In this document: positions 20,612-26,439 of the stretch, piece by piece | Layout: each line of letters starts with the position of its first letter | How positions within the stretch are numbered: the first letter of the stretch is position 1 | DNA from: Patescibacteria group bacterium | GTDB lineage: Bacteria; Patescibacteriota; Minisyncoccia; Minisyncoccales; Minisyncoccaceae | Assembly: GCA_030156465.1 (NCBI GenBank) | Contig: JASGMO010000002.1 | Coordinates: 1-26,439 of the forward strand | Reading direction: 5' to 3' | DNA: 26,439 nucleotides | Translations under genes and position numbers: made by a program | The notes under the pieces: model-generated | Seen by the model: the letters and a program-made list of their open reading frames with translations, nothing else | Told to the model about the DNA's origin: nothing | The model's database searches: none

Positions 20612-20986
20612 TTATTTTCTTGTATTTATAAAATTAATGATTCTCTGTCTATTTTCATTGGCTTGATTTGATTTAAAATAAATTTCTATAAACACGATTT
20701 TTTGCTCAACAGGAAAATAAGCATAGATAAGCCGGATACCACTTTTTGCTCCACGACCTTTTAAGTTCTTACATTGAAACTTTTTAACTTTAAAAAACTG
20801 AAGCTCCGCCGTGTTACCAACTCCCTGAATTTCAAAGATGCTTCTACTGTCTATTTCTTTACAATGAAAAAGTTCAATTCTATATTGCTTATTTACCTCT
20901 AAATCATCTGCCAATGATGAAAATTTCTTTAGCAGTTTTTTGAAATCGCGTGTGAATTCTTCTGTTTCATCATAATTCATCATCAT
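20612..20986 (-). CDS. RelE-superfamily toxin of a Panacea pair (copy 2)
   Basis: The 124-aa protein is paralogous to the toxin at 18052-18390. It has an N-terminal helix pair (EFTRDFKKLLKKFSSLADDL), a strand-rich middle (FFKVKKFQCKNLKG) and the conserved end GIRLIYAYFPVEQKIVFIEI followed by YFKSNQANENRQRI. The overall fold matches RelE-like ribonuclease toxins. It overlaps the Panacea antitoxin gene by 17 bp: the run ATGATGATG at the antitoxin end (codons Y-D-D-E-L) supplies its start. A middle segment absent in copy 1 (ELFHCKEIDSRSIFEIQG) suggests specificity has diverged. Function is inferred from context and fold. Confidence 0.72.
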   Translation of the reverse strand: MMMNYDETEEFTRDFKKLLKKFSSLADDLEVNKQYRIELFHCKEIDSRSIFEIQGVGNTAELQFFKVKKFQCKNLKGRGAKSGIRLIYAYFPVEQKIVFIEIYFKSNQANENRQRIINFINTRK

Positions 20987-21743
20987 ATTTTCTTACAGAG
21001 AATTCATCGGTACGAGAAAAAACCGCTTCATAATTAATTGGTTGCAAATCATTAGCGCCAATCCATGGAACATCTTTATGTGAATAATCACGAATTTTTG
21101 TTGCGTTGAAATCCTTAAATCGTTCAATCTCCCAATCAATCAATTCCTTCTCTTGAGCCGAAAAAATTGAAAGGTCGGCAGATCTTCGTGGCAGATATTT
21201 TTTTTGGTCATGCTGAAAATATTTTTTAGTAACGCGCGTCAAATCTCCGTCTTTCTCCATTTGTGCAACAATTTCAGGGAAGGCAACGGGGGTTGGTCCA
21301 AAATGATTTTTTATGTATTTTGCACCAATTAACTGTTCTTCAAACTTTTCATAAAAATCAAAATCTATAAAGTACATTAATTTACATACTACCGCCTCGC
21401 CGATATTCGGTCGCGCACCAATGCGTTCTAAAATATATAAAAGTACTTCTTTGAATTTTTCTACTTTTTCTTGCGGTACAGAAACACGCGTTTCAAGTTT
21501 TTGTATTTTTGGCTTTTTAGACTTTTCCAATTCTACTTTTGATTCTGGTATTTTTTTACCAGCAAGAAAATCTTCCAAAGACAAGCCGAAAAATTGCGCT
21601 AATTTTTGTGCTTCTTTTACAGACATATCTCGCGCACCGCTTTCAATCTGTGCATAAGTTGGGCGAGATACACCAATTTTTTTTGCCAAAAACTCTTGGC
21701 TTATATCATTTTCTTGGCGAAGTTTTTTTAAAAATGTAGTCAT
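20970..21743 (-). CDS. HTH-Panacea (SocA-like DUF4065) antitoxin, copy 2
   Basis: This 257-aa paralogue of copy 1 has an Xre HTH at 5-60 (LRQENDISQEFLAKKIGVSR, PTYAQIESGARDMSVKEAQK), a Lys/Glu linker, then a Panacea domain (IGARPNIGEAVVCKLMYFID, FYEKFEEQLIGAKYIKNHFG, PTPVAFPEIVAQM, then DVPWIGANDLQPINYE). The C-terminal VRKYDDEL matches the VRNYDDEL of copy 1, where the codons double as the toxin start. It has its own promoter (21779-21807) and a large near-perfect inverted repeat on the -35 box, unrelated in sequence to that of copy 1, so the two operons should be regulated independently. Slightly higher use of G/C-ending codons than neighbours hints at more recent arrival, but this is a weak impression. 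Confidence 0.88.
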   Translation of the reverse strand: MTTFLKKLRQENDISQEFLAKKIGVSRPTYAQIESGARDMSVKEAQKLAQFFGLSLEDFLAGKKIPESKVELEKSKKPKIQKLETRVSVPQEKVEKFKEVLLYILERIGARPNIGEAVVCKLMYFIDFDFYEKFEEQLIGAKYIKNHFGPTPVAFPEIVAQMEKDGDLTRVTKKYFQHDQKKYLPRRSADLSIFSAQEKELIDWEIERFKDFNATKIRDYSHKDVPWIGANDLQPINYEAVFSRTDEFSVRKYDDEL

Positions 21744-21778
21744 GATGTTTAATTAATTGATGAAATTATTATATTTCT

Positions 21779-21807
21779 ATCGTAGCAAATGTAAAAATAC
21801 CTGTCAA
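21779..21807 (-). promoter_or_regulatory. Promoter of Panacea copy 2 operon
   Basis: Perfect TTGACA (21802-21807), 17-bp spacer, TACGAT (21779-21784) on the minus strand; predicted start near 21772, about 28 nt before the ATG. The -35 box lies inside the inverted repeat 21790-21830. Confidence 0.72.
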
Positions 21808-21830
21808 GTAAATTGACAGACATTTTTACA
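21790..21830. promoter_or_regulatory. Large inverted repeat, candidate operator of Panacea copy 2
   Basis: TGTAAAAATACCTGTCAA (21790-21807) and TTGACAGACATTTTTACA (21813-21830) are inverted copies, 16 of 18 positions complementary, around a 5-bp centre. The inner CTGTCAA/TTGACAG core is perfect and covers the -35 box, a typical repressor position. Confidence 0.75.
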
Positions 21831-21895
21831 CAAGTTAAATTTAAAATACTTCTTTGATTTTACTTCCCCGGTCAGAATATATAAAAATTATAAAT

Positions 21896-21981
21896 TGGCG
21901 GAGAGGACAGGACTCGAACCTGCAAGCCCTTGCGAGCGCACGCTTTCCAAGCGTGTTCCTTACCATTCGGAGCACCTCTCC
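21896..21981 (-). tRNA. tRNA-Ser (anticodon GGA)
   Basis: The minus strand begins GGAGAGGTG and ends CCTCTCC-G-CCA, forming a 7-bp acceptor stem with discriminator G73. The anticodon arm is CACGC-TTGGAAA-GCGTG, giving anticodon GGA (codons UCC/UCU). The long variable arm (CGCTCGCAAGGGCTTGC) and GGTTCGAGTCC T-arm are typical of tRNA-Ser. The CCA end is encoded. Confidence 0.95.
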
Positions 21982-22000
21982 ATATCTTAATTAAGATCCT

Positions 22001-22117
22001 CTACTTTGTTAATTCTCTTTTTCTAAATTTTTTATGACTTCCCCTTTGAGAGACATCAACAAAACCCTTCTTTAAAAGGACCTTAACAATATGACTAGAT
22101 GAAAAAAGCTTAGACAT
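22001..22117 (-). CDS. Truncated HicA toxin, 38 aa
   Basis: The frame, which overlaps the hicB end by 8 bp, begins MSKLFSSSHIVKVLLKKGFV and continues DVSQRGSHKKFRKRELTK. The N-terminal helix and the Q-R-G-S-H-x-x-F motif with the catalytic His are clearly HicA, but the usual 60-80-aa protein continues with two more strands and a helix (V-P-x-H, G-T-L-x-x-I) that are missing. The frame stops 20 bp before the 5' end of tRNA-Ser, with no continuation in other frames. It is probably a 3'-truncated, inactive toxin; a mini-HicA is less likely. Confidence 0.68.
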   Translation of the reverse strand: MSKLFSSSHIVKVLLKKGFVDVSQRGSHKKFRKRELTK

Positions 22118-22328
22118 GATTCAAAGAAGATGTAAACAGTTCGGGATTTTTAACTTCAGCAATGCTACTACCTTTCTCATCTTCAAAGTATAGCTCTAAA
22201 GCTTCATTTAAATTATTAAGGGCGTCTTTCTTGTTATCACCAAAGCTAGAAATATCAACATTAAGACACTGAGCCACATAATATTCTCCCTCCTTCCATA
22301 TTATATTTTTAAGTTGAATTTTCTTCAT
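22110..22328 (-). CDS. hicB: HicB-family antitoxin
   Basis: The 72-aa protein follows the short HicB pattern: LKNIIWKEGEYYVAQCLNVD, then ISSFGDNKKDALNNLNEALE and a final LYFEDEK. This is the HicB beta-hairpin and the G-D/x-x-x-x-E/D-A-L-x-N-L-x-E-A helix, without a C-terminal DNA-binding domain. It precedes and overlaps a truncated hicA by 8 bp. A TTGATT-17-TATTAT promoter ends 6 nt before the ATG, indicating a leaderless transcript. With its toxin truncated, it may be a relic or act on another HicA. Confidence 0.8.
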   Translation of the reverse strand: MKKIQLKNIIWKEGEYYVAQCLNVDISSFGDNKKDALNNLNEALELYFEDEKGSSIAEVKNPELFTSSLNHV

Positions 22329-22334
22329 ATTTAT

Positions 22335-22363
22335 ATAATATTAAATAATTTTAAAAAAATCAA
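22335..22363 (-). promoter_or_regulatory. hicB promoter, leaderless geometry
   Basis: TTGATT (22358-22363, overlapping the htpX stop), 17-bp spacer, TATTAT (22335-22340), then 6 nt to the ATG at 22328 on the minus strand. Confidence 0.55.
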
Positions 22364-23247
22364 ACCTTCATCCCCCTAAGAATAGCAACCCTTTCTTCAA
22401 TGGGCGGATGGGTTAAAAATAACTTATTAAACCAACCCTTGTTGCCATTGCCTCTTAATGGAGAAGATATGAAAAGATGAGCATTAGAATTGTTGGCTGT
22501 TCTTAAAGAAGATTTATCAAGCGAAATTTTCTCTAGTGCGCTAGCAAGACCTTCTGGATATCTAGTTAATAATGCTCCAGATGCATCAGCTAAAAATTCT
22601 CTTTTCCTTGATATTGATAATTGCATTAGTGATGCCCCAATTGGTGCTAGAATTGCTGCGGCAATAGCCAAAACAATCATTAAAGGATTTCTATCTCTAT
22701 CACCTCCTCCCCAAAAACTAATTCTTAAAAAGAAGTCGGAAAGAATGACAATTATCCCAACAAGAACAACAACTGCTGTTTGTAAAAGGATATCTCTGTT
22801 TTTGATATGAGCCATTTCGTGAGCAATAACTCCCTCTATTTCACTTCTTTCTAGTTTGCCTAGTAATCCCTTGGTCACAGCAATAACTGCGTGCTTCTCA
22901 TCTCTTCCGGTCGCAAAAGCATTTGGTTGTGGCTCATTTAGTATGAAGATTTTGGGCATGGGAATACCAGCAGTAATAGAAAGATTTTCAACTATTCTAT
23001 ATAATTCTGGATCATCTTTCTTTTCAATTGGTTTTGCTTTAGTAGCTTGTAAAACAATTTTGTCAGAAAACCAATACGAAGAAATACTTGTTGCAACGCT
23101 AAAGATAACGGCAATGTATAATATAATGGTGCTATCTAACGCATAGCTAAAGAGCCATCCTAAAAGGATGACAAAAATTAGAAAAATAGTGATTAAAAAG
23201 AACGTCTTCCTGCTATTGGAATCAGCTATGTTATATAGAGTAGCCAT
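22360..23247 (-). CDS. htpX: HtpX-family membrane zinc metalloprotease
   Basis: The 295-aa M48B protease has two N-terminal membrane helices (about 15-35 and 40-58), IFILNEPQPNAFATGRDEKH (about 100-119), the zinc motif H143-E-M-A-H147 in GVIAHEMAHIKNRD, two further helices (about 155-205) and the third ligand in KREFLADASG (Glu about 219). The C-terminus FLTHPPIEERVAILRGM is diagnostic. HtpX degrades damaged inner-membrane proteins from the cytoplasmic side. It lies downstream of lemA, with a 33-aa basic ORF between, an association common in bacteria. Heat or membrane stress induction is usual for the family, but no specific operator is seen. Confidence 0.96.
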   Translation of the reverse strand: MATLYNIADSNSRKTFFLITIFLIFVILLGWLFSYALDSTIILYIAVIFSVATSISSYWFSDKIVLQATKAKPIEKKDDPELYRIVENLSITAGIPMPKIFILNEPQPNAFATGRDEKHAVIAVTKGLLGKLERSEIEGVIAHEMAHIKNRDILLQTAVVVLVGIIVILSDFFLRISFWGGGDRDRNPLMIVLAIAAAILAPIGASLMQLSISRKREFLADASGALLTRYPEGLASALEKISLDKSSLRTANNSNAHLFISSPLRGNGNKGWFNKLFLTHPPIEERVAILRGMKV

Positions 23248-23251
23248 ATAG

Positions 23252-23353
23252 CTATTTTATCCCCTTTCTCCTTTTTTCCTTTTCTGAAAGGTTCTTACTT
23301 TTCTTTTCTATTTTCTTTCTCTGTTTAATTACGCTTTTGCAAAGGTTTTTCAT
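23252..23353 (-). CDS. Possible 33-aa basic peptide between lemA and htpX
   Basis: ATG 23353 opens a frame reading MKNLCKSVIKQRKKIEKKSK, ending KEKRRKGIK. It starts 4 bp after the lemA stop and ends 4 bp before the htpX ATG, exactly filling the gap. The composition is almost entirely Lys/Arg/Glu. It could be a real small protein that couples translation across the operon or a chance frame in a purine-rich stretch; only conservation would tell. Confidence 0.3.
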   Translation of the reverse strand: MKNLCKSVIKQRKKIEKKSKNLSEKEKRRKGIK

Positions 23354-23357
23354 ATTA

Positions 23358-23912
23358 TTAAAATTTTACTTCTGGTGTTTCTTTCTCTTCCTCATCAATT
23401 GCAAAGAAGTCAAATGCTTTAAAGTTAAGCATATTTGCAATAATATTTGCTGGAAACATTTCTATTTTAGTATTAAAGTCCCTAACATTTCCATTGTAGA
23501 ATCTTCTTGCTGCTTGTATTTTGTTTTCTGTATCAGACAACTCTCTTTGTAGTTCTAGAAAGTTAGTAGATGCTTTTAAATCAGGATAGTTTTCTGACAA
23601 TGCAAACAAACTCTTCAATGTTCCTGAAAGAACATTTTCTGCCTCTGCTTTATCTTTAGCTCCACTAGCGCTCATTGCTGCGTTTCTTGCAGTAATCACT
23701 CTTTCTAGAGTTTCTTTTTCATGAGAAGCATATCCTTTAACAGTTTCTACTAGGTTGGGAATTAAATCGTACCTTCTTTTTAGTTGAACATCAATATCTG
23801 ACCAGGCCTCCTTTACTCTATTTCTTAATGTTACTAGACCATTATATGTAAGGATTATATATAGCAATATTACTGCTACAACTCCTAAAATTATCATTAT
23901 TTCTGTTGACAT
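23358..23912 (-). CDS. lemA: LemA family protein
   Basis: The 184-aa protein has a single N-terminal membrane helix (IMIILGVVAVILLYIILTYN), then the LemA core: LVTLRNRVKEAWSDIDVQLK, RRYDLIPNLVETVKGYASHE, ENYPDLKAST and ELQRELSDTENKIQAARRFY, ending in NMLNFKAFDFF. Length and motifs are complete. LemA proteins are membrane-anchored helical bundles, linked by genomic context to HtpX and membrane quality control; the molecular role is not settled. The promoter is at 23941-23969. A 58-aa membrane ORF lies just upstream. Confidence 0.95.
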   Translation of the reverse strand: MSTEIMIILGVVAVILLYIILTYNGLVTLRNRVKEAWSDIDVQLKRRYDLIPNLVETVKGYASHEKETLERVITARNAAMSASGAKDKAEAENVLSGTLKSLFALSENYPDLKASTNFLELQRELSDTENKIQAARRFYNGNVRDFNTKIEMFPANIIANMLNFKAFDFFAIDEEEKETPEVKF

Positions 23913-23940
23913 ATTTTTAATTTATTTATTATATACCCTA

Positions 23941-23969
23941 ATACTACACTAAATATTGCCAATTATCAA
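23941..23969 (-). promoter_or_regulatory. lemA promoter
   Basis: TTGATA (23964-23969), 17-bp spacer, TAGTAT (23941-23946) on the minus strand, about 30 nt before the ATG. The -35 overlaps the stop codon of the upstream small ORF. Confidence 0.6.
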
Positions 23970-24142
23970 GATCTCTTTATCATTTTTAACAACCTAGAAA
24001 TTAACTTAATGAATACAATAGCTTGAAATACAAAGTTATTTCTAATTTCTCTTAAAAAAGTTTCTGTTTGATTCTTAAATCTTCCAATTAAAAGAATATT
24101 TAAAAGAATGAATAATAAAAATAATCCTAATATTATATACAT
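23966..24142 (-). CDS. 58-aa single-TM protein upstream of lemA
   Basis: The frame from ATG 24142 reads MYIILGLFLLFILLNILLIG, then RFKNQTETFLREIRNNFVFQ and AIVFIKLISRLLKMIKRS. It has one strong N-terminal membrane helix (about 2-20) followed by an amphipathic, basic cytoplasmic segment. It is co-oriented with lemA, and its end overlaps the lemA promoter. No family is recognised; the topology resembles other small membrane proteins of this window. Coding status is supported only by clean frame and composition. Confidence 0.5.
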   Translation of the reverse strand: MYIILGLFLLFILLNILLIGRFKNQTETFLREIRNNFVFQAIVFIKLISRLLKMIKRS

Positions 24143-24225
24143 ATGTTGTATATTAGCATAACTATTTACAAATATCTATATTGAACTCCCCTTCTGTCGC
24201 AGCCATATGATAATGTCATAGTTGA

Positions 24226-24245
24226 GCCATTTAGAAATGTCATAC
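24226..24245 (+). repeat. Left inverted repeat of the ISNCY element
   Basis: GCCATTTAGAAATGTCATAC, the exact reverse complement of 25391-25410. Confidence 0.9.
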
Positions 24246-24283
24246 CTGCTAATTTCTGGCATAATTTGTTTAGAGACATTTAA

Positions 24284-25415
24284 TTAATTAATCTTATTCA
24301 AAATTTAATTGATGGCAAAATTAACGGGACAGATGCTTCTAAACAGATAGGAGTATCTGTAAGGCACATTAAAAGGCTAAAGGCCAAAGTTATCAAATCA
24401 GGAGCAGAAGGACTAATTCATGGCAATCGCGGAAAAGAGGGCAACCGAAAAATAGATCCGAATATTATTGAAAAAGCCAAAGAATATCTTAAAGAAAAGT
24501 ATTATGATTTTGGACCAACTTTTGCTTCTGAAAAATTAGACGAAAATCACGACATAAAAATTGGTAAAGAAAAATTAAGACAATCATTGGTTTGGGGATT
24601 TTGAAACTTGTTTGCTGTTGTCAGTTGACGACGCTACGGGAAAAATCACTTATGCTAAATTTGATATTAATGAAAGTGTTGTTGCTGTATTTAAATTTTG
24701 GACAGAATATTTTGAAAAAAATGGGCTACCAATATCAATATATCTTGATAAATTCAGCACATACAAGGTAAACCATAAAAACGCAGTAGATAACAAAGAT
24801 ATGATTACTCAGTTCCAAAGAGCCATGAATCAGGTTGGCATTAAACCGATTACAGCCAATAGCCCGGAAGCAAAAGGCAGAGTTGAAAGAATGAATGGGA
24901 CATTACAGGATAGATTAGTAAAAGAATTAAAATTAGCTAATATATCAACCATTGAAAAAGCAAATGAATTTTTAAAGGATTACATCCCTAAATTTAACGC
25001 TAAATTCGCCGTAATACCTAACAGAAGGGCTGATTTGCATAAACCATTAAACAAAGCAACAAGGGTAAGATTGCCTCAGATATTCTCTGTTCAAGAGCAG
25101 AGAAAAATAATGAATGATTACACCATTAGATTTGAAAACCAATATTTTCAATTAGACCAAGAGCAACCTACTACTGTTTACAAAAAATATGCTGTAGTTG
25201 TTGAAAAACATCTGAATAACGAGATCAAAATCAACTTAAAAGGACACTATCTAAATTACCGAGAACTGCCAGAGAGACCTAAAAAAGAAATTAACGTTAA
25301 ACTGGTGGCACTTACAAATAGAAAGCCATCGCAATGGAAACCCCCTGCTGATCATCCTTGGAGAAACCAATTCTTGCAGGACAAAATAAAGTATGACATT
25401 TCTAAATGGCCTTGA
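24284..25415 (+). pseudogene. ISNCY-family transposase with internal deletion
   Basis: The first fragment (24284-24604) encodes the HTH region (LIQNLIDGKINGTDASKQIG, VSVRHIKRLKAKVIKSGAEG) without an ATG and preceded by a stop. The frame then changes at about 24588 (WFGDFETCLLLSVDDATGKI), and the second fragment runs to TGA 25413. In ISNCY transposases a Q-x-D-G-S-x-H segment bearing the first catalytic Asp should precede the W-F motif; here about 40 residues are missing and REKLRQSLV-like sequence joins directly to W-F-G-D-F-E. The second Asp (YLDKFSTYKV) and Glu (GRVERMNGTLQDRLVKELKL) remain. The element cannot transpose by itself. The long second frame could still make a 267-aa protein. Confidence 0.85.
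25391..25410 (-). repeat. Right inverted repeat of the ISNCY element
   Basis: GTATGACATTTCTAAATGGC, the exact reverse complement of 24226-24245; the transposase stop codon lies 2 bp beyond it. Confidence 0.9.
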
Positions 25416-25429
25416 CAGCCATTTTAATG

Positions 25430-25500
25430 TTCGGAGGCAGGGACTCGAACCCCAATTGCTAGGGCCAGAACCTAGCGTCCTACCATTAGACGACCTCCGA
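25430..25500 (-). tRNA. tRNA-Gln (anticodon CTG)
   Basis: The minus strand runs from TCGGAGG (acceptor 5' strand) to CCTCCGA plus discriminator A, a perfect 7-bp acceptor stem. The anticodon arm CTAGG-TTCTGGC-CCTAG gives anticodon CTG (codon CAG). The T-arm GGGGTTCGAGTCCC is canonical. After the discriminator the genome reads CA, so CCA is not encoded, unlike in the nearby tRNA-Ser. Confidence 0.93.
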
Positions 25501-25535
25501 ATGCTTAGACATCATATCTCTTTTTAAGAGTTTTT

Positions 25536-26439
25536 TCAATTCTTTAAGTACTTTCTAATAGCAAAGTATGATGAAAGAACTCCTAGCCCAACTCCAATTA
25601 AGAGTTGTAAAAGAAGAATTATTATAATGTTTGATTGGAAGAATGCCAGCACATCAAAGCCCATAAATAATTCAATAAACTTTTGGTTTAGAGAGAATAA
25701 AGAAAATGTAAAGACAATAAAGGAGAATGCTGCTGCAAACAGTCCACAAAGAATGCCTTGGAATAAGAATGGCCCACGAATAAATCCATTGGTTGCTCCC
25801 ACAAGGCGCATTATTTCAATCTCTTCTTTTTGTGAGAAGATGCTCAATCTCAAAGTATTAAATGTAACAATTACAGCGATTAAACTTAGAAATATTGTTA
25901 AAGTAATTCCTATTCCTTGAATACCTTGAGTAAGTTCTCTTAATGAGTTAATCATTGCTCCCCTTTCATAGTCATTAACTTCAGCTATTGATTCAATATA
26001 ATCACTTCTCCTTATATATTCAGCTATATCAGCATACTGATCAGTGCTTTCTGCTTGAATCCTAAGAGTTGCCAAAAATGGATTAACATCAAGCAACTCA
26101 AGTGCCTCCATATATTGATTGCCTTGATTTTTCTCTACAAAGGCCTCGTATGCATCTTCAGGTGAAACATAGTCAACCTTTTTGATTTCTGGCAATTGAG
26201 CTAATTCTTCTCTAAATTCAAGAATTGTTGCTCTTAGTGTCCCCTCTTTAAAAGTTACTGAAACATCAATCTTGTCTTCTATTTCTCCAATCAAGTAACT
26301 TATTCCTCCTTGAAAGAAAAATAGCGATGTTCCTAAAACAACTGCGATAAAAATTACTAATGATGTTGCGAAAGTAAGAAAGCCCTGTCTCCAGAATCCT
26401 TCCCACCCGTTTTTGATTATTTTTGTAATTGAATTAAAC
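25536..26439 (-). CDS. ftsX: Cell-division ABC transporter permease FtsX (5' end beyond window)
   Basis: The frame is open to the window edge (about 300 residues visible); a TTG at 26294 is not the true start, because homologous sequence continues upstream (IIKNGWEGFWRQGFLTFATS, first membrane helix VIFIAVVLGTSLFFFQGG). The extracytoplasmic domain carries SVTFKEGTLRATILEFREEL and KKVDYVSPEDAYEAF, the F-K-x-x... and V-x-x-V-x-x-V/I-S-x-E-x-A pattern of FtsX. Three more helices follow (about 25840-25930, 25700-25780 and 25540-25620), separated by FSQKEEIEIMRLVGATNGFI, the conserved E-I-E-I-M-x-L-V-G-A motif that contacts FtsE. FtsEX regulates peptidoglycan hydrolases at division. ftsE is expected upstream, outside the window. 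Confidence 0.92.
   Translation of the reverse strand, partial: FNSITKIIKNGWEGFWRQGFLTFATSLVIFIAVVLGTSLFFFQGGISYLIGEIEDKIDVSVTFKEGTLRATILEFREELAQLPEIKKVDYVSPEDAYEAFVEKNQGNQYMEALELLDVNPFLATLRIQAESTDQYADIAEYIRRSDYIESIAEVNDYERGAMINSLRELTQGIQGIGITLTIFLSLIAVIVTFNTLRLSIFSQKEEIEIMRLVGATNGFIRGPFLFQGILCGLFAAAFSFIVFTFSLFSLNQKFIELFMGFDVLAFFQSNIIIILLLQLLIGVGLGVLSSYFAIRKYLKN

Larger units (their letters stand above)
24214..25417 (+). mobile_element. Defective ISNCY (IS1202-like) insertion sequence
   Basis: A decayed transposase is bracketed by perfect 20-bp inner inverted repeats (24226-24245 and 25391-25410). Outside each repeat a TGTCA motif (24214-24218; complement TGACA at 25413-25417) probably marks the true tips. 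The left tip-to-repeat distance is 5 bp longer than the right, suggesting a small terminal deletion. I see no convincing target-site duplication. The right end is only 12 bp from tRNA-Gln. Confidence 0.78.

Noticed and set aside
21984..22015. TTAACA-17-TAAGAT as a promoter for tRNA-Ser
   Set aside because: The -10 would end 2 nt before the mature tRNA 5' end, placing the start inside the tRNA.
25516..25533. CTCTT-TTT-AAGAG followed by T6, a plus-strand terminator
   Set aside because: The stem is only 5 AT-rich bp and overlaps the ftsX end; no plus-strand gene directly precedes it except the dead transposase beyond the tRNA.

Overview
The window is AT-rich (roughly one third G+C by eye) and densely packed, with almost everything on the minus strand. 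TGA is a normal stop. Ribosome binding sites are mostly weak or absent, and several -10 boxes sit only 6-8 nt before an ATG, as in leaderless genes. The mix of small genomic housekeeping genes (clpB, ftsX, lemA, htpX, rdgB), many unknown small membrane proteins, HicB/AbiE/Panacea toxin-antitoxin loci and SPASM radical-SAM genes suggests a candidate-phyla-radiation bacterium (Patescibacteria, Parcubacteria-like). That assignment is an inference from gene content; no rRNA is present.

Layout. 1-478: two HicB-like proteins (one cut by the edge). 549-1848: an ECF-type sigma factor and an upstream winged-helix protein. The gap between them is filled by 15 direct TGTCCA repeats (1069-1242), and the same repeat also occurs inside the sigma gene (761-799). 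2016-3143 (+): a promoter, a frameshifted higB-type toxin remnant, its intact HTH antitoxin and a third co-transcribed gene. 3209-5103: a CYTH protein, a QueC-like fragment and a radical-SAM protein. 5213-9105: a tight operon encoding a 61-aa Cys-containing peptide, a SPASM radical-SAM enzyme, an MTA-phosphorylase-like enzyme and an ABC-F ATPase, which together look like a peptide-modification cassette. 9556-10424: AbiEii-type nucleotidyltransferase and partner. 10431-13503: a membrane protein and ClpB, preceded by a predicted 87-nt three-way-junction RNA (13561-13647). 13719-15059: soluble histidine kinase, RdgB and a small membrane protein. 15130-17679: P-type cation ATPase, flanked on its other side by a decayed second copy of the rdgB/small-ORF region (17755-18040).

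18052-21830 holds two paralogous HTH-Panacea antitoxin / RelE-like toxin operons, each with a strong promoter and a different perfect or near-perfect inverted repeat. Between them lie an Xre/DUF2178 membrane-protein pair and a secreted Q/N-rich protein. 21896-24142: tRNA-Ser(GGA), hicB with a truncated hicA, htpX, lemA and small ORFs. 24214-25417 is a dead ISNCY-type insertion sequence lacking the first catalytic Asp region, then tRNA-Gln(CTG) and a 5'-truncated ftsX.

The three observations I consider most worth pursuing are the TGTCCA array shared between the sigma-factor promoter region and its coding linker, the structured RNA candidate upstream of clpB, and the peptide/radical-SAM/nucleosidase/ABC-F cassette.
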